DNA of 64,000 nt from an uncultured Bacteroidales bacterium (GCA_944326305.1 CALVDL010000001.1:62001-126000); one strand, 5' to 3'. Counted from the stretch's first letter, positions 38,885 through 48,032 are shown. Program-made: numbers and translations. Notes: a model not told the origin generated them from the letters alone.

Positions 38885-40603
38885 TCAGTCGGAGAGGGAG
38901 TAGGGCTTGCAGTCCCACCAGAGGCGAGTGGCCATGGTGTCGCCGTTTCCTTCCGAGGATTCGGAGTTCAGGGTGGATACGGCTTCGGAGAGGTTGGCGG
39001 CGTTGTTGCTGTACTCCTCGACCGGGTATGTCAGCCGGCGTGCACGGCGGTCCAGGTCGACCTCGTCAGGGCCGAGGTTCTGGACTGCTGGCATGAGCTT
39101 CGGGTATCCTGTGCGGCGGTAGTCGCACCACGCCTCGGTCCCGAGCGGGAATATGGCGATCCACTTCTGGGTTATGATCTGTTCAAGGTTTGTCTCCCCG
39201 TCTCCGGACGCGTCCCAGGCTATCTTGCACTCGCTCATGCGGCGTGTCATGCTGCATGCCCCGAGAGGGTCGACGTAGAGTTCAGGGATACTCGTGTTGT
39301 CGGCGATGTATGCCTCGACGCCTGAAGCTCCGTGTTCCTCGAATGAGAGCCGGACCCCGTCCTCGTAGTATTTCCTGGCCTGGGCGTTGTCAGCGGCAAA
39401 CCGCAGGTAGTATTCCGCGAGCAGGAAGCTGACCTCGGCCGCGTTCATCCAGAGGATCGGGGAGTCCGCCTCGACGGCCATGTTGGAATAGTTGCTGATG
39501 AACTCCGTCTTCCTGGTGACGGTGGCTCCGAGCCGTATCCCGGCATAGCCTCCGGCGGCGTTTGCAGTGAACATCGTCTGCAGCCTCGGGTCGGAGTACC
39601 CGTTCATGTAGCATAGGATGTCGGCCCCGGCCCGGTGGTCCTGCCAGTCGTTGTATATGAGCGCCATGCGGTTCTCGGTCGGGTGCATGTATGCGTTGTC
39701 GGCATTGGAGAGGATGAGCCCCCCGGCAATGGCCTCGGCGGCCTTGGCGGAGGCGATCTCCGGGGCCCTGTAGCTGATTCGCATGGCCAGGCGCAGTTTC
39801 AGGGAGTTGGCGTACTTGACCCACTTGGAGATGTCGCCGTAGTAGACGCGGTCGTAGTTGCTCCACGCGGAGGCGTCGAGGTTGACGTTGTCGGAGAATG
39901 CGGCGATTGCCGCGTCAAGCTCGTCGAACATCTGCATGTAGACATCCTCCTGGGAGTCGTACTTCACTGTGATGCTCTCGTTGGTGAGCGCATCGCTGTA
40001 GGGTATCGGGCCGTATGAGTCCGTGACCCTGTTCAGTACGGCCACACGGAAGAGATTGGCGAAGGCGTTCGCCACTGGGTCGTCGGTGCCGTCGACTATC
40101 CCCCTGTACGGGGTGTAGAATTCGGTGATGACATTGGAGAAGGGCCATTTCCTCCAGTCGGCGGAGGGGTTGAAGGTCTCGAAGCGGGTGAGCCAGGTGT
40201 CGACCGTGGAGCCGATGTATCCGGCGAACGGGCCTCCCGTGAGGCTCTCGTTGAACTGGTACATGTGCTCCTCGACCGGGATGACGAGGCTCTGCATGGA
40301 GACGATCTTGGTGCCGACGCGGTAGTTGTTGGCCTCCATCTGGTCGGCGGTCACCTGGTTGGGGTTGGTGTTCAGCTCCTCGAAGCGGGCGGTGCAGGAG
40401 GGCAGGAGGATGGCTGCCACGGCTATTACGGCCTTTGTTGTCATTCCGACCGACCGCAGGGAGTGGAGGAATCTGTGGGAGGAGGATGACAGATTTCTCG
40501 ACTGCGCTTCGCTCCGCTCGAAATGACAGAGAGGCACTTCGGTCCGTTCGAAATGACAGAGAGGCATCGCTTTGGGTGATGGGGTTTTATGGTTGGTTCT
40601 CAT
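38885..40603 (-). CDS. SusD/RagB-family outer-membrane lipoprotein with repeat in its signal region
   Basis: The 572-residue protein belongs to the SusD-like (SusD/RagB, SusD_2 type) family: after the lipobox ILLPSC comes TARFEELNTNPNQV, a typical mature N-terminus, followed by TPR-like helices (NALTNESITVKYDSQEDVYMQMFDELDAAI, AEVSFLLAEYYLR). It forms the lid of the SusCD glycan importer. Codons 16-55 are repeat copy 9, 120 bp and in frame, preceding TKAVIAVAAILLPSC. Translation can begin at ATG 40603 or at the ATG supplied by the repeat end (MTTKAVIAV...), which alone would make a good signal peptide. It starts 18 bp after susC. Confidence 0.92.
   Translation of the reverse strand: MRTNHKTPSPKAMPLCHFERTEVPLCHFERSEAQSRNLSSSSHRFLHSLRSVGMTTKAVIAVAAILLPSCTARFEELNTNPNQVTADQMEANNYRVGTKIVSMQSLVIPVEEHMYQFNESLTGGPFAGYIGSTVDTWLTRFETFNPSADWRKWPFSNVITEFYTPYRGIVDGTDDPVANAFANLFRVAVLNRVTDSYGPIPYSDALTNESITVKYDSQEDVYMQMFDELDAAIAAFSDNVNLDASAWSNYDRVYYGDISKWVKYANSLKLRLAMRISYRAPEIASAKAAEAIAGGLILSNADNAYMHPTENRMALIYNDWQDHRAGADILCYMNGYSDPRLQTMFTANAAGGYAGIRLGATVTRKTEFISNYSNMAVEADSPILWMNAAEVSFLLAEYYLRFAADNAQARKYYEDGVRLSFEEHGASGVEAYIADNTSIPELYVDPLGACSMTRRMSECKIAWDASGDGETNLEQIITQKWIAIFPLGTEAWCDYRRTGYPKLMPAVQNLGPDEVDLDRRARRLTYPVEEYSNNAANLSEAVSTLNSESSEGNGDTMATRLWWDCKPYSLSD
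40439..40558. repeat. Palindromic repeat, copy 9, in frame within the SusD signal region
   Basis: From TGTCATTCC (40439) to the first GAAATGACA end (40528) is 90 bp; a second right arm adds 30 bp (to 40558). Length and architecture equal copy 6, and the encoded peptide is the same type (CHFERSEAQSRNL...SLRSVGMT). Confidence 0.9.
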
Positions 40604-40621
40604 GGTATTGATGTCAAGAAT

Positions 40622-43600
40622 TTAGAAGTCGAGTTTGATGTTGAATCCCATGCTGCGCAGGGACGGCATCATGAAGTAGTCGATCCCCTGGTAGTTGTTT
40701 CCTGTTGAAGCCACGGCCTCAGGGTCGAACGGGGCCTTGCACCATATCATCCAGAGGTTGTGCCCTACAGCAGATACTGTCAGGCGGCACACGTCCCTGA
40801 ACCATCTTGACGGCAGGGTGTACCCGATGGAGAGCTCCTGGAGGCGGAAGTTGGTGGCGTCGTAGGTGTAGTACTGCGGCAGGCCGCTCTGGGAGCCGAT
40901 TGCCTGGTACCATTTCTGCGCGTCGACCATCTCGCGGCCGTTCACGAGTACCCCGCCCGCGTCACGGGCGTCGGCGGTTGCCTTGGATGCACCGTAGAGG
41001 TCGAGGTTTGCCTGGGTGGCCGAGTAGCAGATCCCGCCTATGCGTCCGCTGAAGAGTATCCCCAGGTGGATTCCCTTGTAGGAGAAGTCGTTGCGCCATG
41101 CGAGGTTGTAGTCCGGGAACACCGAGCCGAGCAGGCGGTCTTTGCCGTCATCAATTATTGACACTTGCCCCGAGTCGTCTACCTCGATATACCCCTTTTC
41201 GTTCGTCTTGAGGTATGAAGTCGTGTACAGGTCACCGAGGGTCCCTCCTTCCTTTAGTACATATTTTGCCCTCCCGAGGCCCTTGATGTCAAGTTTCTGG
41301 AGGTTCAGGGGCTCCCCGGTGATCGGGTTGACGGCGTCGGCCGCGAGTTCCAGGATCTCGTTCCTGTTCCATGAGAATGTGAAGTTCGAGTCCCATGTGA
41401 ACCCGCCCCAGGTGTGGCTGTACCCCACACTGGCCTCCACCCCGGTGTTGCGGACGCTTCCGGTCTGGAGGTAGATGGTCGTGTATGTTGATGACGGCGG
41501 GAGTGCCGGGTCGAATGTCTGGTTGTAGGTGTCGGCGAGATACCATGAGAGGTTTACGTTCAGGTCCTGCCAGAGCCTGGCCTCCAGGCCGACCTCGTAG
41601 GTCAGCGTCCTCTCGGGCTTGAGGTCGCCGATGGGATAGTGTGTCTTGTCCTTCCATATCTTGTTGGTGGCGTCATACTCGTATGTCGGGATGGTGAGGA
41701 ACCTGGGGAACGGCATTCCGACGGAGGCCACAGAGCCCCTGACCTTCAGGTAGCTGAGCGCACCCATGTCCCATTTCGCGGTAGGTACCCATGAGAGGCC
41801 CGCCGACGGATAGAAGAAGCCCGGCTGCCCGGAGCCTGCGAGCTGCGAGGCCCAGTCGTTGCGTCCCGTGACCGTGAGGTAGAGCATGTTCTTCCAGCCG
41901 ACCTCGGCGCTGGCGAAGACGGACTGCGTCTCGTCGTTCCATCCCTCCTTGCTGGCGCGTTTCTTCACGTCGTCCAGGTCGAAGACGTTGAATATGTTCG
42001 CCAGGCCGTTCTCCTGGATGGGTCCCCCGTAGGTGAATGTGTCTGTCTTTATGTTGTTGATGGAGGCCCCGGCGTTGACCTGCAGGTGCCAGTCCTTCCC
42101 GAATGACTTGTCTATGTTCACCATGATGTCGGCGTAGACCTGGGAGTCGTTCCCGCGTGCCTCGGTGTAGTGCCCGTTCTTCCCGCCCTCGGTGATTGTC
42201 GACTCGGACGAGGCGTACAGCTTCTGGGTGTAGATGTTCGTGGAGTTGTCTATGCGAACGCGCCCCGAGACGCTGAGCCAGTCGAGGATGTCGTAGGAGG
42301 CGGAGAGGGTGAACATGTAGCGCTTCTTGTCGTTGTTGCGCAGGTTGCGGTAGTTTATCCAGTAGGGGTTCTGCATCCTCAGGTCACCGACCAGGTCCTC
42401 GCCCCAGAACTGCTCCATGAGCTTGGTGGCCTCGTTGTACCGCTCGAAGTTGCGGTAGATGTCGAAGTTGTTCCCCCTCGGGAACAGGTATGCGGGCGCC
42501 AGGGGGTTGGAATACACCCCCTGGTTTGTCATGTTCTGGTCCTTCTGTATGATGTAGCTTGCGGACGCGTCTATCTTCAGGCGGTCCTTGAGGAAATAGG
42601 TGGTGTTGCGGAAGGTGAAGTTGTAGCGGTCGTATCTGTTGTTGGGTATGATGCCGTCGGAGTTGACCGCCGCGGCTGAGAAGTATGTCTGGTTCCTGTC
42701 CGTGCCTCCGCTGACGGAGAATGAGTTGGTGTATGTGTGCCCTGTCTCGAAGTAGTCGTCGGGGTGGTAGTTGTACCTTGCGTTCTCCGGTATCCAGGCT
42801 CCCCAGCTGTATATGCCGGTGGAGCTGTTCGATCCGTTAAGCCCCGTGCCGTAACTGTTCTGGAACTCCGGGAGGACGAACGGGGAGAGGAACTCGGTGT
42901 TGCTGGAGAACGAGACCTTGAGCTTGCCGGCCTCGCCGGCCTTGGTGGTGATCATTATCGCGCCGTTTGCCGCCTCGGACCCGTAGAGTGCCGCCGCTGC
43001 GGCTCCGGTGAGGACGGAGATCGACTTGATGTCCTCGGGGTTAAGGTCGGCGATGGACTCTGTCGCTCCCTTGGAGTCGAACTCGGTCCCGCCACCGCCG
43101 CCGAAGTTGTACATCGGGATGCCGTCGATGACGTAGAGTGCGTTGGATGACTGGCTGATGGACTTGTTGCCCCTGAGGACCACCTTCGACGCACCTCCTA
43201 CACCTGACGATGAGGTGTTGATGGTCACGCCGGCTACCTTGCCGGAAAGGGCGTTGATGAAGTTGGCGTTCTTCACGTCGGTGAGCATGTCGGAGGATAC
43301 CTCCTGGACATTGTAGCTCAGGGCCTTCTCGTCCCTGCGGATGCCCAGGGCGGTGACCACCGTCCCTTCGAGGGCCACGGCCTCCTCCTCAAGTGTGAGG
43401 TTGAAGACAGTGCGGCTGCCGACAGGGAGGGTCACGGTGTTGTAGCCGAGGCAGTTGACCTCGATGCTTGCGGCAGGGTCACTGACCGTGAGGGTGAAGG
43501 AGCCGTCGAGGCCGGTGGTGGTGCCGTTGGATGTGCCGCTCTCAAGGACGGCCGCCCCGGGGACCGGCAGGCCGGTCTGGTCGAGGACCGTGCCGGATAT

Positions 43601-43951
43601 GGACACCGGTTCAGGCTCGGGCAACGCATTGATGATGATGTTGGATTTCTGGATGTCGTAACTTATCCGCAACGGGGTGAGCAGGGCCTTGCAGGTCTCC
43701 TCTATGGTCGCTTTGACGATTTCGATACTGACTGTCCTGGACAGGTCCGCGCCCTTGTTTATGAAAAGGTACTGCGACTGGCTTTCGATTTCCGCGAGGG
43801 CCTTCTCCAGAGGGACATCCTTCAGAGATAAAGTAATGAGAGCTTCCTGTCTTGATGGCCTGGCATTCAATACGTTCCCCGTACCGGTGTACAGACAGGC
43901 CATAAAACACATTATACTGCAGATTACTTTGCAGAATGCTGTTTTATTCAT
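40622..43951 (-). CDS. SusC/RagA-family TonB-dependent transporter with STN signalling domain
   Basis: The 1109-residue outer-membrane protein has a signal peptide, an STN domain (SLKDVPLEKALAEIESQSQYLFI..., residues 40-105), a carboxypeptidase-regulatory-like domain (ISGTVLDQTGLPVPGAAVLE, 115-195), a plug (LRGNKSISQSSNALYVIDGIPM near 265; IKSISVLTGAAAAALYGSEAANGAIMITTK) and a 22-strand-type barrel ending SMGFNIKLDF. The STN domain marks it as a transducer that signals through FecR and the ECF sigma factor encoded upstream. It imports oligosaccharides together with SusD; the substrate is possibly host N-glycan by analogy of gene order. Confidence 0.95.
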   Translation of the reverse strand: MNKTAFCKVICSIMCFMACLYTGTGNVLNARPSRQEALITLSLKDVPLEKALAEIESQSQYLFINKGADLSRTVSIEIVKATIEETCKALLTPLRISYDIQKSNIIINALPEPEPVSISGTVLDQTGLPVPGAAVLESGTSNGTTTGLDGSFTLTVSDPAASIEVNCLGYNTVTLPVGSRTVFNLTLEEEAVALEGTVVTALGIRRDEKALSYNVQEVSSDMLTDVKNANFINALSGKVAGVTINTSSSGVGGASKVVLRGNKSISQSSNALYVIDGIPMYNFGGGGGTEFDSKGATESIADLNPEDIKSISVLTGAAAAALYGSEAANGAIMITTKAGEAGKLKVSFSSNTEFLSPFVLPEFQNSYGTGLNGSNSSTGIYSWGAWIPENARYNYHPDDYFETGHTYTNSFSVSGGTDRNQTYFSAAAVNSDGIIPNNRYDRYNFTFRNTTYFLKDRLKIDASASYIIQKDQNMTNQGVYSNPLAPAYLFPRGNNFDIYRNFERYNEATKLMEQFWGEDLVGDLRMQNPYWINYRNLRNNDKKRYMFTLSASYDILDWLSVSGRVRIDNSTNIYTQKLYASSESTITEGGKNGHYTEARGNDSQVYADIMVNIDKSFGKDWHLQVNAGASINNIKTDTFTYGGPIQENGLANIFNVFDLDDVKKRASKEGWNDETQSVFASAEVGWKNMLYLTVTGRNDWASQLAGSGQPGFFYPSAGLSWVPTAKWDMGALSYLKVRGSVASVGMPFPRFLTIPTYEYDATNKIWKDKTHYPIGDLKPERTLTYEVGLEARLWQDLNVNLSWYLADTYNQTFDPALPPSSTYTTIYLQTGSVRNTGVEASVGYSHTWGGFTWDSNFTFSWNRNEILELAADAVNPITGEPLNLQKLDIKGLGRAKYVLKEGGTLGDLYTTSYLKTNEKGYIEVDDSGQVSIIDDGKDRLLGSVFPDYNLAWRNDFSYKGIHLGILFSGRIGGICYSATQANLDLYGASKATADARDAGGVLVNGREMVDAQKWYQAIGSQSGLPQYYTYDATNFRLQELSIGYTLPSRWFRDVCRLTVSAVGHNLWMIWCKAPFDPEAVASTGNNYQGIDYFMMPSLRSMGFNIKLDF

Positions 43952-44014
43952 ATTTTTGTAAAAGATTGGTAATTAGTTCTGTTGTGCTATTCTATACGGA
44001 CTTTTTGCTTTTCT

Positions 44015-44042
44015 GCCTGCGGTGCTTGCGACATCCGCAGGC
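44015..44042. other. Hairpin in the FecR-susC gap
   Basis: GCCTGCGG (44015-44022) pairs with CCGCAGGC (44035-44042). A T-run follows only on the plus strand, yet both flanking genes are on the minus strand, so it is either a terminator for antisense transcription or a leader structure of susC. I see no TAnnTTTG promoter before susC, consistent with ECF-dependent transcription. Confidence 0.45.
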
Positions 44043-44142
44043 TTTTTATTATATGCACATCCGTCATGTGGTCTGTGGTGTTATGTCATGGCTGTATGGG
44101 TTTATAGTGTTATTGAGAAGCTGCGGGGCATCGCTGCCCGTC

Positions 44143-45129
44143 CTACCGTATGTAGATATCCCCTGTCTTGTCGTCCTTCACATACGTGAAGTCGGACAGC
44201 TGGCTGAGGATGCTCAGGGCGTGCTCTATTCCGTCTGAAATACGGACCTTGCCGCTTGTGCAGTGGATCTCCGGCATCTCCTCCCTCTGTACTATTATTT
44301 TCACCCCGTAGGCTTTCTCCAGCCTCCGCACAAGCTTCTCGAAGCCTGTGTTGCTGATGTCTATGATGCCTTTGGTCCATTGTGTTTCCAGTTCCGCCGG
44401 ACGGTTTTCAAGTACAATGCGCCCGTCGGCTATGGATGCCTTCTGGTCCGGTTGCATGACTATGGATCTGCTCGGATCAGATGCATCGGCAAGTCTTATG
44501 GAACCTTCTGCAAGGACAGCGGAGAAACTGCCGGATTCCTCGTCAGCATCGACACTGAACTTTGTACCGAGCACTTCGATATTGTATGCAAATGTGTTTA
44601 CTATGAACGGGCAGTCCTCGTTATGCGTGACATTGAAATATGCTTCCCCTGAAAGACGCACTGTACGCGACTTATCGGAGAACAGGACAGGATAACTTAA
44701 TGTGGCACCGGAATTCAGCTGTACTGTCGTACCGTCGGCAAGCGTGAAGTCCATCCTATGTCCGTCAGGGACCTTAACAGTTGTGTATGTGCCGGAAACC
44801 TTGTCCATGATCTTGTCCCGCACTGAATTTGCTGTCACAAGTACAAGGGCAACGGCCGCGGCAATCGCGGAAAACGCAGTCGTCACAGCCCTCAGCGTTT
44901 TCCTTTTCCCGTCAGGGGCGGCAGGCGCATCATGCTTTTCGATTATCTTGATAGGTGCCGACAGCAGATATGCATCGTACAGGTCATGCAAGGCATTGTA
45001 TCTGTCCTCATTGTCCTTGCCGAGTGCAATCCAGTCCCTTATTTTCTTTGCTTCATCAGAGGTGGAATCGCCCCGGAAAAAACGGAAAAGCACTTCATCA
45101 TTTATTTCTTTATCATGCAAATTATCCAT
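44143..45129 (-). CDS. FecR-family anti-sigma factor
   Basis: The 328-residue protein has a cytoplasmic N-terminal anti-sigma region (about 1-80), one transmembrane helix (AFSAIAAAVALVLVTANSV near 90-110), a periplasmic FecR domain (GTYTTVKVPDGHRMDFTLADGTTVQLNSGATLSYP..., RTVRLSGEAYFNVTHNEDCPFIV) and a C-terminal DUF4974 domain (NTGFEKLVRRLEKAYGVKIIV). It should hold the divergently encoded ECF sigma factor and release it on signal from the SusC STN domain. ATG 45129 is preferred over a start eight codons upstream. Confidence 0.93.
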   Translation of the reverse strand: MDNLHDKEINDEVLFRFFRGDSTSDEAKKIRDWIALGKDNEDRYNALHDLYDAYLLSAPIKIIEKHDAPAAPDGKRKTLRAVTTAFSAIAAAVALVLVTANSVRDKIMDKVSGTYTTVKVPDGHRMDFTLADGTTVQLNSGATLSYPVLFSDKSRTVRLSGEAYFNVTHNEDCPFIVNTFAYNIEVLGTKFSVDADEESGSFSAVLAEGSIRLADASDPSRSIVMQPDQKASIADGRIVLENRPAELETQWTKGIIDISNTGFEKLVRRLEKAYGVKIIVQREEMPEIHCTSGKVRISDGIEHALSILSQLSDFTYVKDDKTGDIYIR

Positions 45130-45273
45130 AATACTGTGTATCGTTTCAAACAAAATTGACCTCTTTTATATTATAAGAGTCATTTCCGATAGAAATTGAC
45201 AGAATTTTTTTAATTTTTTTCATTTTTATGTCTGGGCATGCCGCATGGCAGCTTCCGTTCAGTCATGTTATCC

Positions 45274-45304
45274 TTTGCTTTGGAAAGTAATTTTTCTATT
45301 TTTG
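45274..45304 (+). promoter_or_regulatory. Promoter of the ECF sigma gene
   Basis: TTTG (45274-45277) is 19 bases from TATTTTTG (45297-45304), which is 23 bases from ATG 45328: a full housekeeping consensus, so the sigma gene is probably constitutive. Confidence 0.75.
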
Positions 45305-45327
45305 TATGCCTCAATAAAGCCGTTTTA

Positions 45328-45930
45328 ATGATAGCAGACAACATGAAACATACAGTCACAATGGCAGAGCTCATCAGTCTCAATGCGGAGAAGAGCCGTT
45401 ATGTCAGACTTGCATATGGTTATGTCTGCAATATGGATGATGCTGAGGACATATTCCAGGACAGTCTGCTGCAGCTTCTCAGAGGTATGGACCACATTTA
45501 TGTCTCCGATATTAAATTGTATTTTGCCACTGTCATACGCAATGCTTGTCTGAGGCATCTTAAACGTAAGGTGAAATCGGATTCCTTGTCAGACCCGGTT
45601 CTGCAGGCGCATATCTCCAGACTGGAGGCAGATACGGAGAACCTTTCGGTTTATGCGGATCTGTTCCGGCACTTGAAGAATTGCAGGAGCGCACTTACGG
45701 AACTTACCATTGACGTGTTTGAGGCAAAACGTTTCGAGGGGATGTCCTATAAGGAAATCTCACGGATATTCGGCATTACCGAGCGTCGTGCCAATCATGA
45801 AATCCAAAAGGCCCTGAAAATATTCAGGGAGGAGTTCAAAGATTATCTCCCGTCTATAATTTTGCTGATGTTCTTCATTTTACGTACTGCGGAGGAATTT
45901 AACCTGTTTAATCTTCTGCCGTATATATAG
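45328..45930 (+). CDS. ECF RNA polymerase sigma-70 factor
   Basis: The 200-residue protein has sigma region 2 (YVRLAYGYVCNMDDAEDIFQDSLLQLL) and region 4 (ALTELTIDVFEAKRFEGMSYKEISRIFGITERRANHEIQKALKIF), as in Bacteroidota FecI-like ECF factors. A hydrophobic tail (YLPSIILLMFFIL) is common in this group. It is divergent from the FecR gene, so they form a cell-surface signalling pair for the Sus-like locus. ATG 45328 fits the promoter; ATG 45343 is also possible, while the longest frame begins before the promoter. Confidence 0.9.
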   Translation: MIADNMKHTVTMAELISLNAEKSRYVRLAYGYVCNMDDAEDIFQDSLLQLLRGMDHIYVSDIKLYFATVIRNACLRHLKRKVKSDSLSDPVLQAHISRLEADTENLSVYADLFRHLKNCRSALTELTIDVFEAKRFEGMSYKEISRIFGITERRANHEIQKALKIFREEFKDYLPSIILLMFFILRTAEEFNLFNLLPYI

Positions 45931-46076
45931 CATTTCAGAGGAAGAAATTTTGGGTAAAACCGCTTTTCATATTTCATGATAGAGGGATTGGAGGGACCAG
46001 AAAAGGGGATAATCATTATAAATTCTTAGAAACCAGGCAGGAATACGGCGTATTCAAGGATAATTGCATAAATTTG

Positions 46077-46084
46077 TATCTTTG
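46077..46084 (+). promoter_or_regulatory. -7 element of the ATPase gene
   Basis: TATCTTTG is immediately preceded by another match, TAAATTTG (46069-46076). The ATG is 29 bases downstream. The 180 bp before it (45931-46068) contain nothing else recognisable. Confidence 0.6.
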
Positions 46085-46113
46085 GGAAACATTAAAGCAA
46101 AATCATATCCGAT

Positions 46114-47661
46114 ATGGGAAAGTTATATCCGGTAGGGATACAGAATTTCGAAAAAATCCGCAAGGACGGGTATTGCTACATAGACAAGACCGAAAAGATA
46201 TACAGACTTGTCAAGACCGGGAGCTACTATTTCCTGAGCCGTCCGCGGAGATTCGGGAAAAGTATGCTCATCAGCACATTGGATGCCTATTTCCAGGGGA
46301 AGAAGGAGCTGTTCGGGGGACTCGCCATCGAGGCCCTTGAAAAAGAGTGGAAGCAGTATCCGGTGCTGCATCTGGATTTGAACGCAAAAAAATTCGACGA
46401 GCCGGAAGACCTTATACGGCTTGTAGACAGGCAGTTGCTGATTTACGAGGAACAATACGGCCGGGTCGGAACAGATGTCACGATAGATGACCGTTTTGTG
46501 AGTTTGATACGCAACGCAGCCGCAAAGACCGGGAACCGTGTGGTAATCCTTGTGGACGAATACGATAAGCCTCTGCTCCAGTCCATCGGCAACGAATCTC
46601 TGCAGAATGAATACCGGAATATCCTCAAGGCATTTTACGGAGTCCTTAAATCAATGGACGGATACATCAGGTTCGCTCTTCTGACCGGAGTGACCAAGTT
46701 CGGGAAGATCAGCGTGTTCAGCGACCTTAACAACCTGGAGGACATCTCCTGGGACAGGAATTATTTCGACATCTGCGGGATAAGCGAGCAAGAACTTCAG
46801 GACAATTTCAGCGACGACATACAGGCACTCGCCGATGCCAACGGACAGACTTTCACTCAGGCCTGCGAGCAGCTGAAGGCCGACTATGACGGCTACCATT
46901 TCTACCCTTACAGCCCGGGGATATACAACCCGTTCAGCCTGCTGAACACATTCAAGAAAAGGCAGTACGGACGGTACTGGTTCGAGACGGGTACACCGAC
47001 CTATTTAGTGGAACTGCTGAAGTCACACAAGTATGACCTTTACAGGATGGCCCACGAGAAGACTACCTCCGATGTCCTGGACAGCATTGATGCGTCATCG
47101 ACCAACCCGATTCCGGTCATATATCAGAGCGGCTACCTTACCATCAAGGGATATATCCCCGAGCCCCGCATTTACGAGCTCGGGTTCCCGAACAGGGAGG
47201 TGGAAGAAGGGTTCCTGAAGTTCCTCCTTCCGTATTATACTCCGTTGCAGGAGACGGAGGGCGGATTCGCCATCTGGGAGTTCATCTCCGATGTGAAAAG
47301 CGGGGACATCGATTCGTTCATGAAGCGCCTCCAGGCGTTCCTCGCGGACTGCCCGTACGAGATGGCAAAGGATGTCGAGCTGCACTACCAGAACGTACTT
47401 TTCATCGTCTTCCGCCTGGCCGGCCTCTACACCCAGGTGGAATACCACACTTCCCGCGGCAGGATAGACCTGGTCCTTCAGACCGACAGTTATGTGTATG
47501 TGATGGAATTCAAGCTGGACGGCAGTGCCGAGCAGGCCATCGCTCAGATCGAGGAGAAGCAGTACGCCCTGCCGTTCGCCAAGGACAGCCGGAAGGTCTA
47601 CACGATAGGGGTAAATTTTTCTTCGGAGACCAGAAATATTGAGAAGTGGATTGCGAAGTGA
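46114..47661 (+). CDS. AAA-ATPase-like protein with C-terminal PD-(D/E)XK nuclease domain
   Basis: The 515-residue protein belongs to the family with an AAA-ATPase_like N-terminal domain and a DUF1703 (PDDEXK_9) C-terminus, multicopy in Bacteroidales. Evidence: the N-terminal phrase YPVGIQNFEKIRKDGYCYIDKT, the P-loop-like RPRRFGKSML near residue 45, the Walker-B-like VVILVDEYDKPLL near 145, and the nuclease core GRIDLVLQTDSYVYVMEFKLDG near 455. Its role is not established; mobile-element or defence functions have been proposed for relatives. It ends about 90 bp before the tRNA-Lys genes but on the opposite strand. Confidence 0.88.
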   Translation: MGKLYPVGIQNFEKIRKDGYCYIDKTEKIYRLVKTGSYYFLSRPRRFGKSMLISTLDAYFQGKKELFGGLAIEALEKEWKQYPVLHLDLNAKKFDEPEDLIRLVDRQLLIYEEQYGRVGTDVTIDDRFVSLIRNAAAKTGNRVVILVDEYDKPLLQSIGNESLQNEYRNILKAFYGVLKSMDGYIRFALLTGVTKFGKISVFSDLNNLEDISWDRNYFDICGISEQELQDNFSDDIQALADANGQTFTQACEQLKADYDGYHFYPYSPGIYNPFSLLNTFKKRQYGRYWFETGTPTYLVELLKSHKYDLYRMAHEKTTSDVLDSIDASSTNPIPVIYQSGYLTIKGYIPEPRIYELGFPNREVEEGFLKFLLPYYTPLQETEGGFAIWEFISDVKSGDIDSFMKRLQAFLADCPYEMAKDVELHYQNVLFIVFRLAGLYTQVEYHTSRGRIDLVLQTDSYVYVMEFKLDGSAEQAIAQIEEKQYALPFAKDSRKVYTIGVNFSSETRNIEKWIAK

Positions 47662-47722
47662 AGATCTGATGTCCCTTTTCTTGAGATCCCAAATCTCGAA
47701 CCTCAGAGGCCGTTCGGGATAC

Positions 47723-47749
47723 AAAAAAAGGCGGTATTGAACCGCCTTT
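47723..47749 (-). terminator. Terminator of the tRNA-Lys transcript
   Basis: On the minus strand AAAGGCGG pairs with CCGCCTTT across a seven-base loop and is followed by a run of T. It starts two bases beyond the tRNA 3' end. Confidence 0.85.
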
Positions 47750-47750
47750 G

Positions 47751-47823
47751 TGCTCCCTCAGGGGCTCGAACCCTGGACCCCAACATTAAGAGTGTCGTGC
47801 TCTACCAACTGAGCTAAGGAAGC
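47751..47823 (-). tRNA. tRNA-Lys (CUU)
   Basis: The 73-nt cloverleaf has acceptor GCTTCCT pairing with AGGGAGC (one G-U), D-arm TAGCTCAGTTGGTAGAGCA, anticodon stem CGACA/TGTTG around the loop CTCTTAA (anticodon CTT), and T-arm with GGTTCGAGCCC. The CCA end is not encoded. It is cotranscribed with the next tRNA. Confidence 0.95.
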
Positions 47824-47855
47824 GTTCGTGAAGGCCATTTTGCAGGCCGACTTCG

Positions 47856-47928
47856 TGATCCGTTTGGGATTCGAACCCAAGACCCCAACATTAAAAGTGT
47901 TGTGCTCTACCAGCTGAGCTAACGAATC
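47856..47928 (-). tRNA. tRNA-Lys (UUU)
   Basis: The 73-nt cloverleaf has acceptor GATTCGT pairing with ACGGATC (one G-U), anticodon stem CAACA/TGTTG around the loop CTTTTAA (anticodon TTT), and GGTTCGAATCC in the T-arm. CCA is not encoded. It precedes the CUU isoacceptor by 32 bases on the same transcript. Confidence 0.95.
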
Positions 47929-47977
47929 TTCCCGTTGTTTCCAGTCCGGTAACGGATGCATTTCCGAATTGGGATTG

Positions 47978-48009
47978 CAAAGGTATGCTTTTGCTGTCAA
48001 TTATCCAAA
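47978..48009 (-). promoter_or_regulatory. Promoter of the tRNA-Lys pair
   Basis: Minus-strand TTTG (48009-48006), 20 bases, TACCTTTG (47985-47978); it lies between the glycosyltransferase stop and the first tRNA. Confidence 0.75.
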
Positions 48010-48032
48010 TATTTCTGGCATTTTTTTCGGAA

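Noticed and set aside
47751..47928. tRNA-Lys genes as an integration site for an element carrying the AAA ATPase
   Set aside because: No integrase and no direct repeat of a tRNA 3' end is visible; the ATPase gene merely lies nearby.
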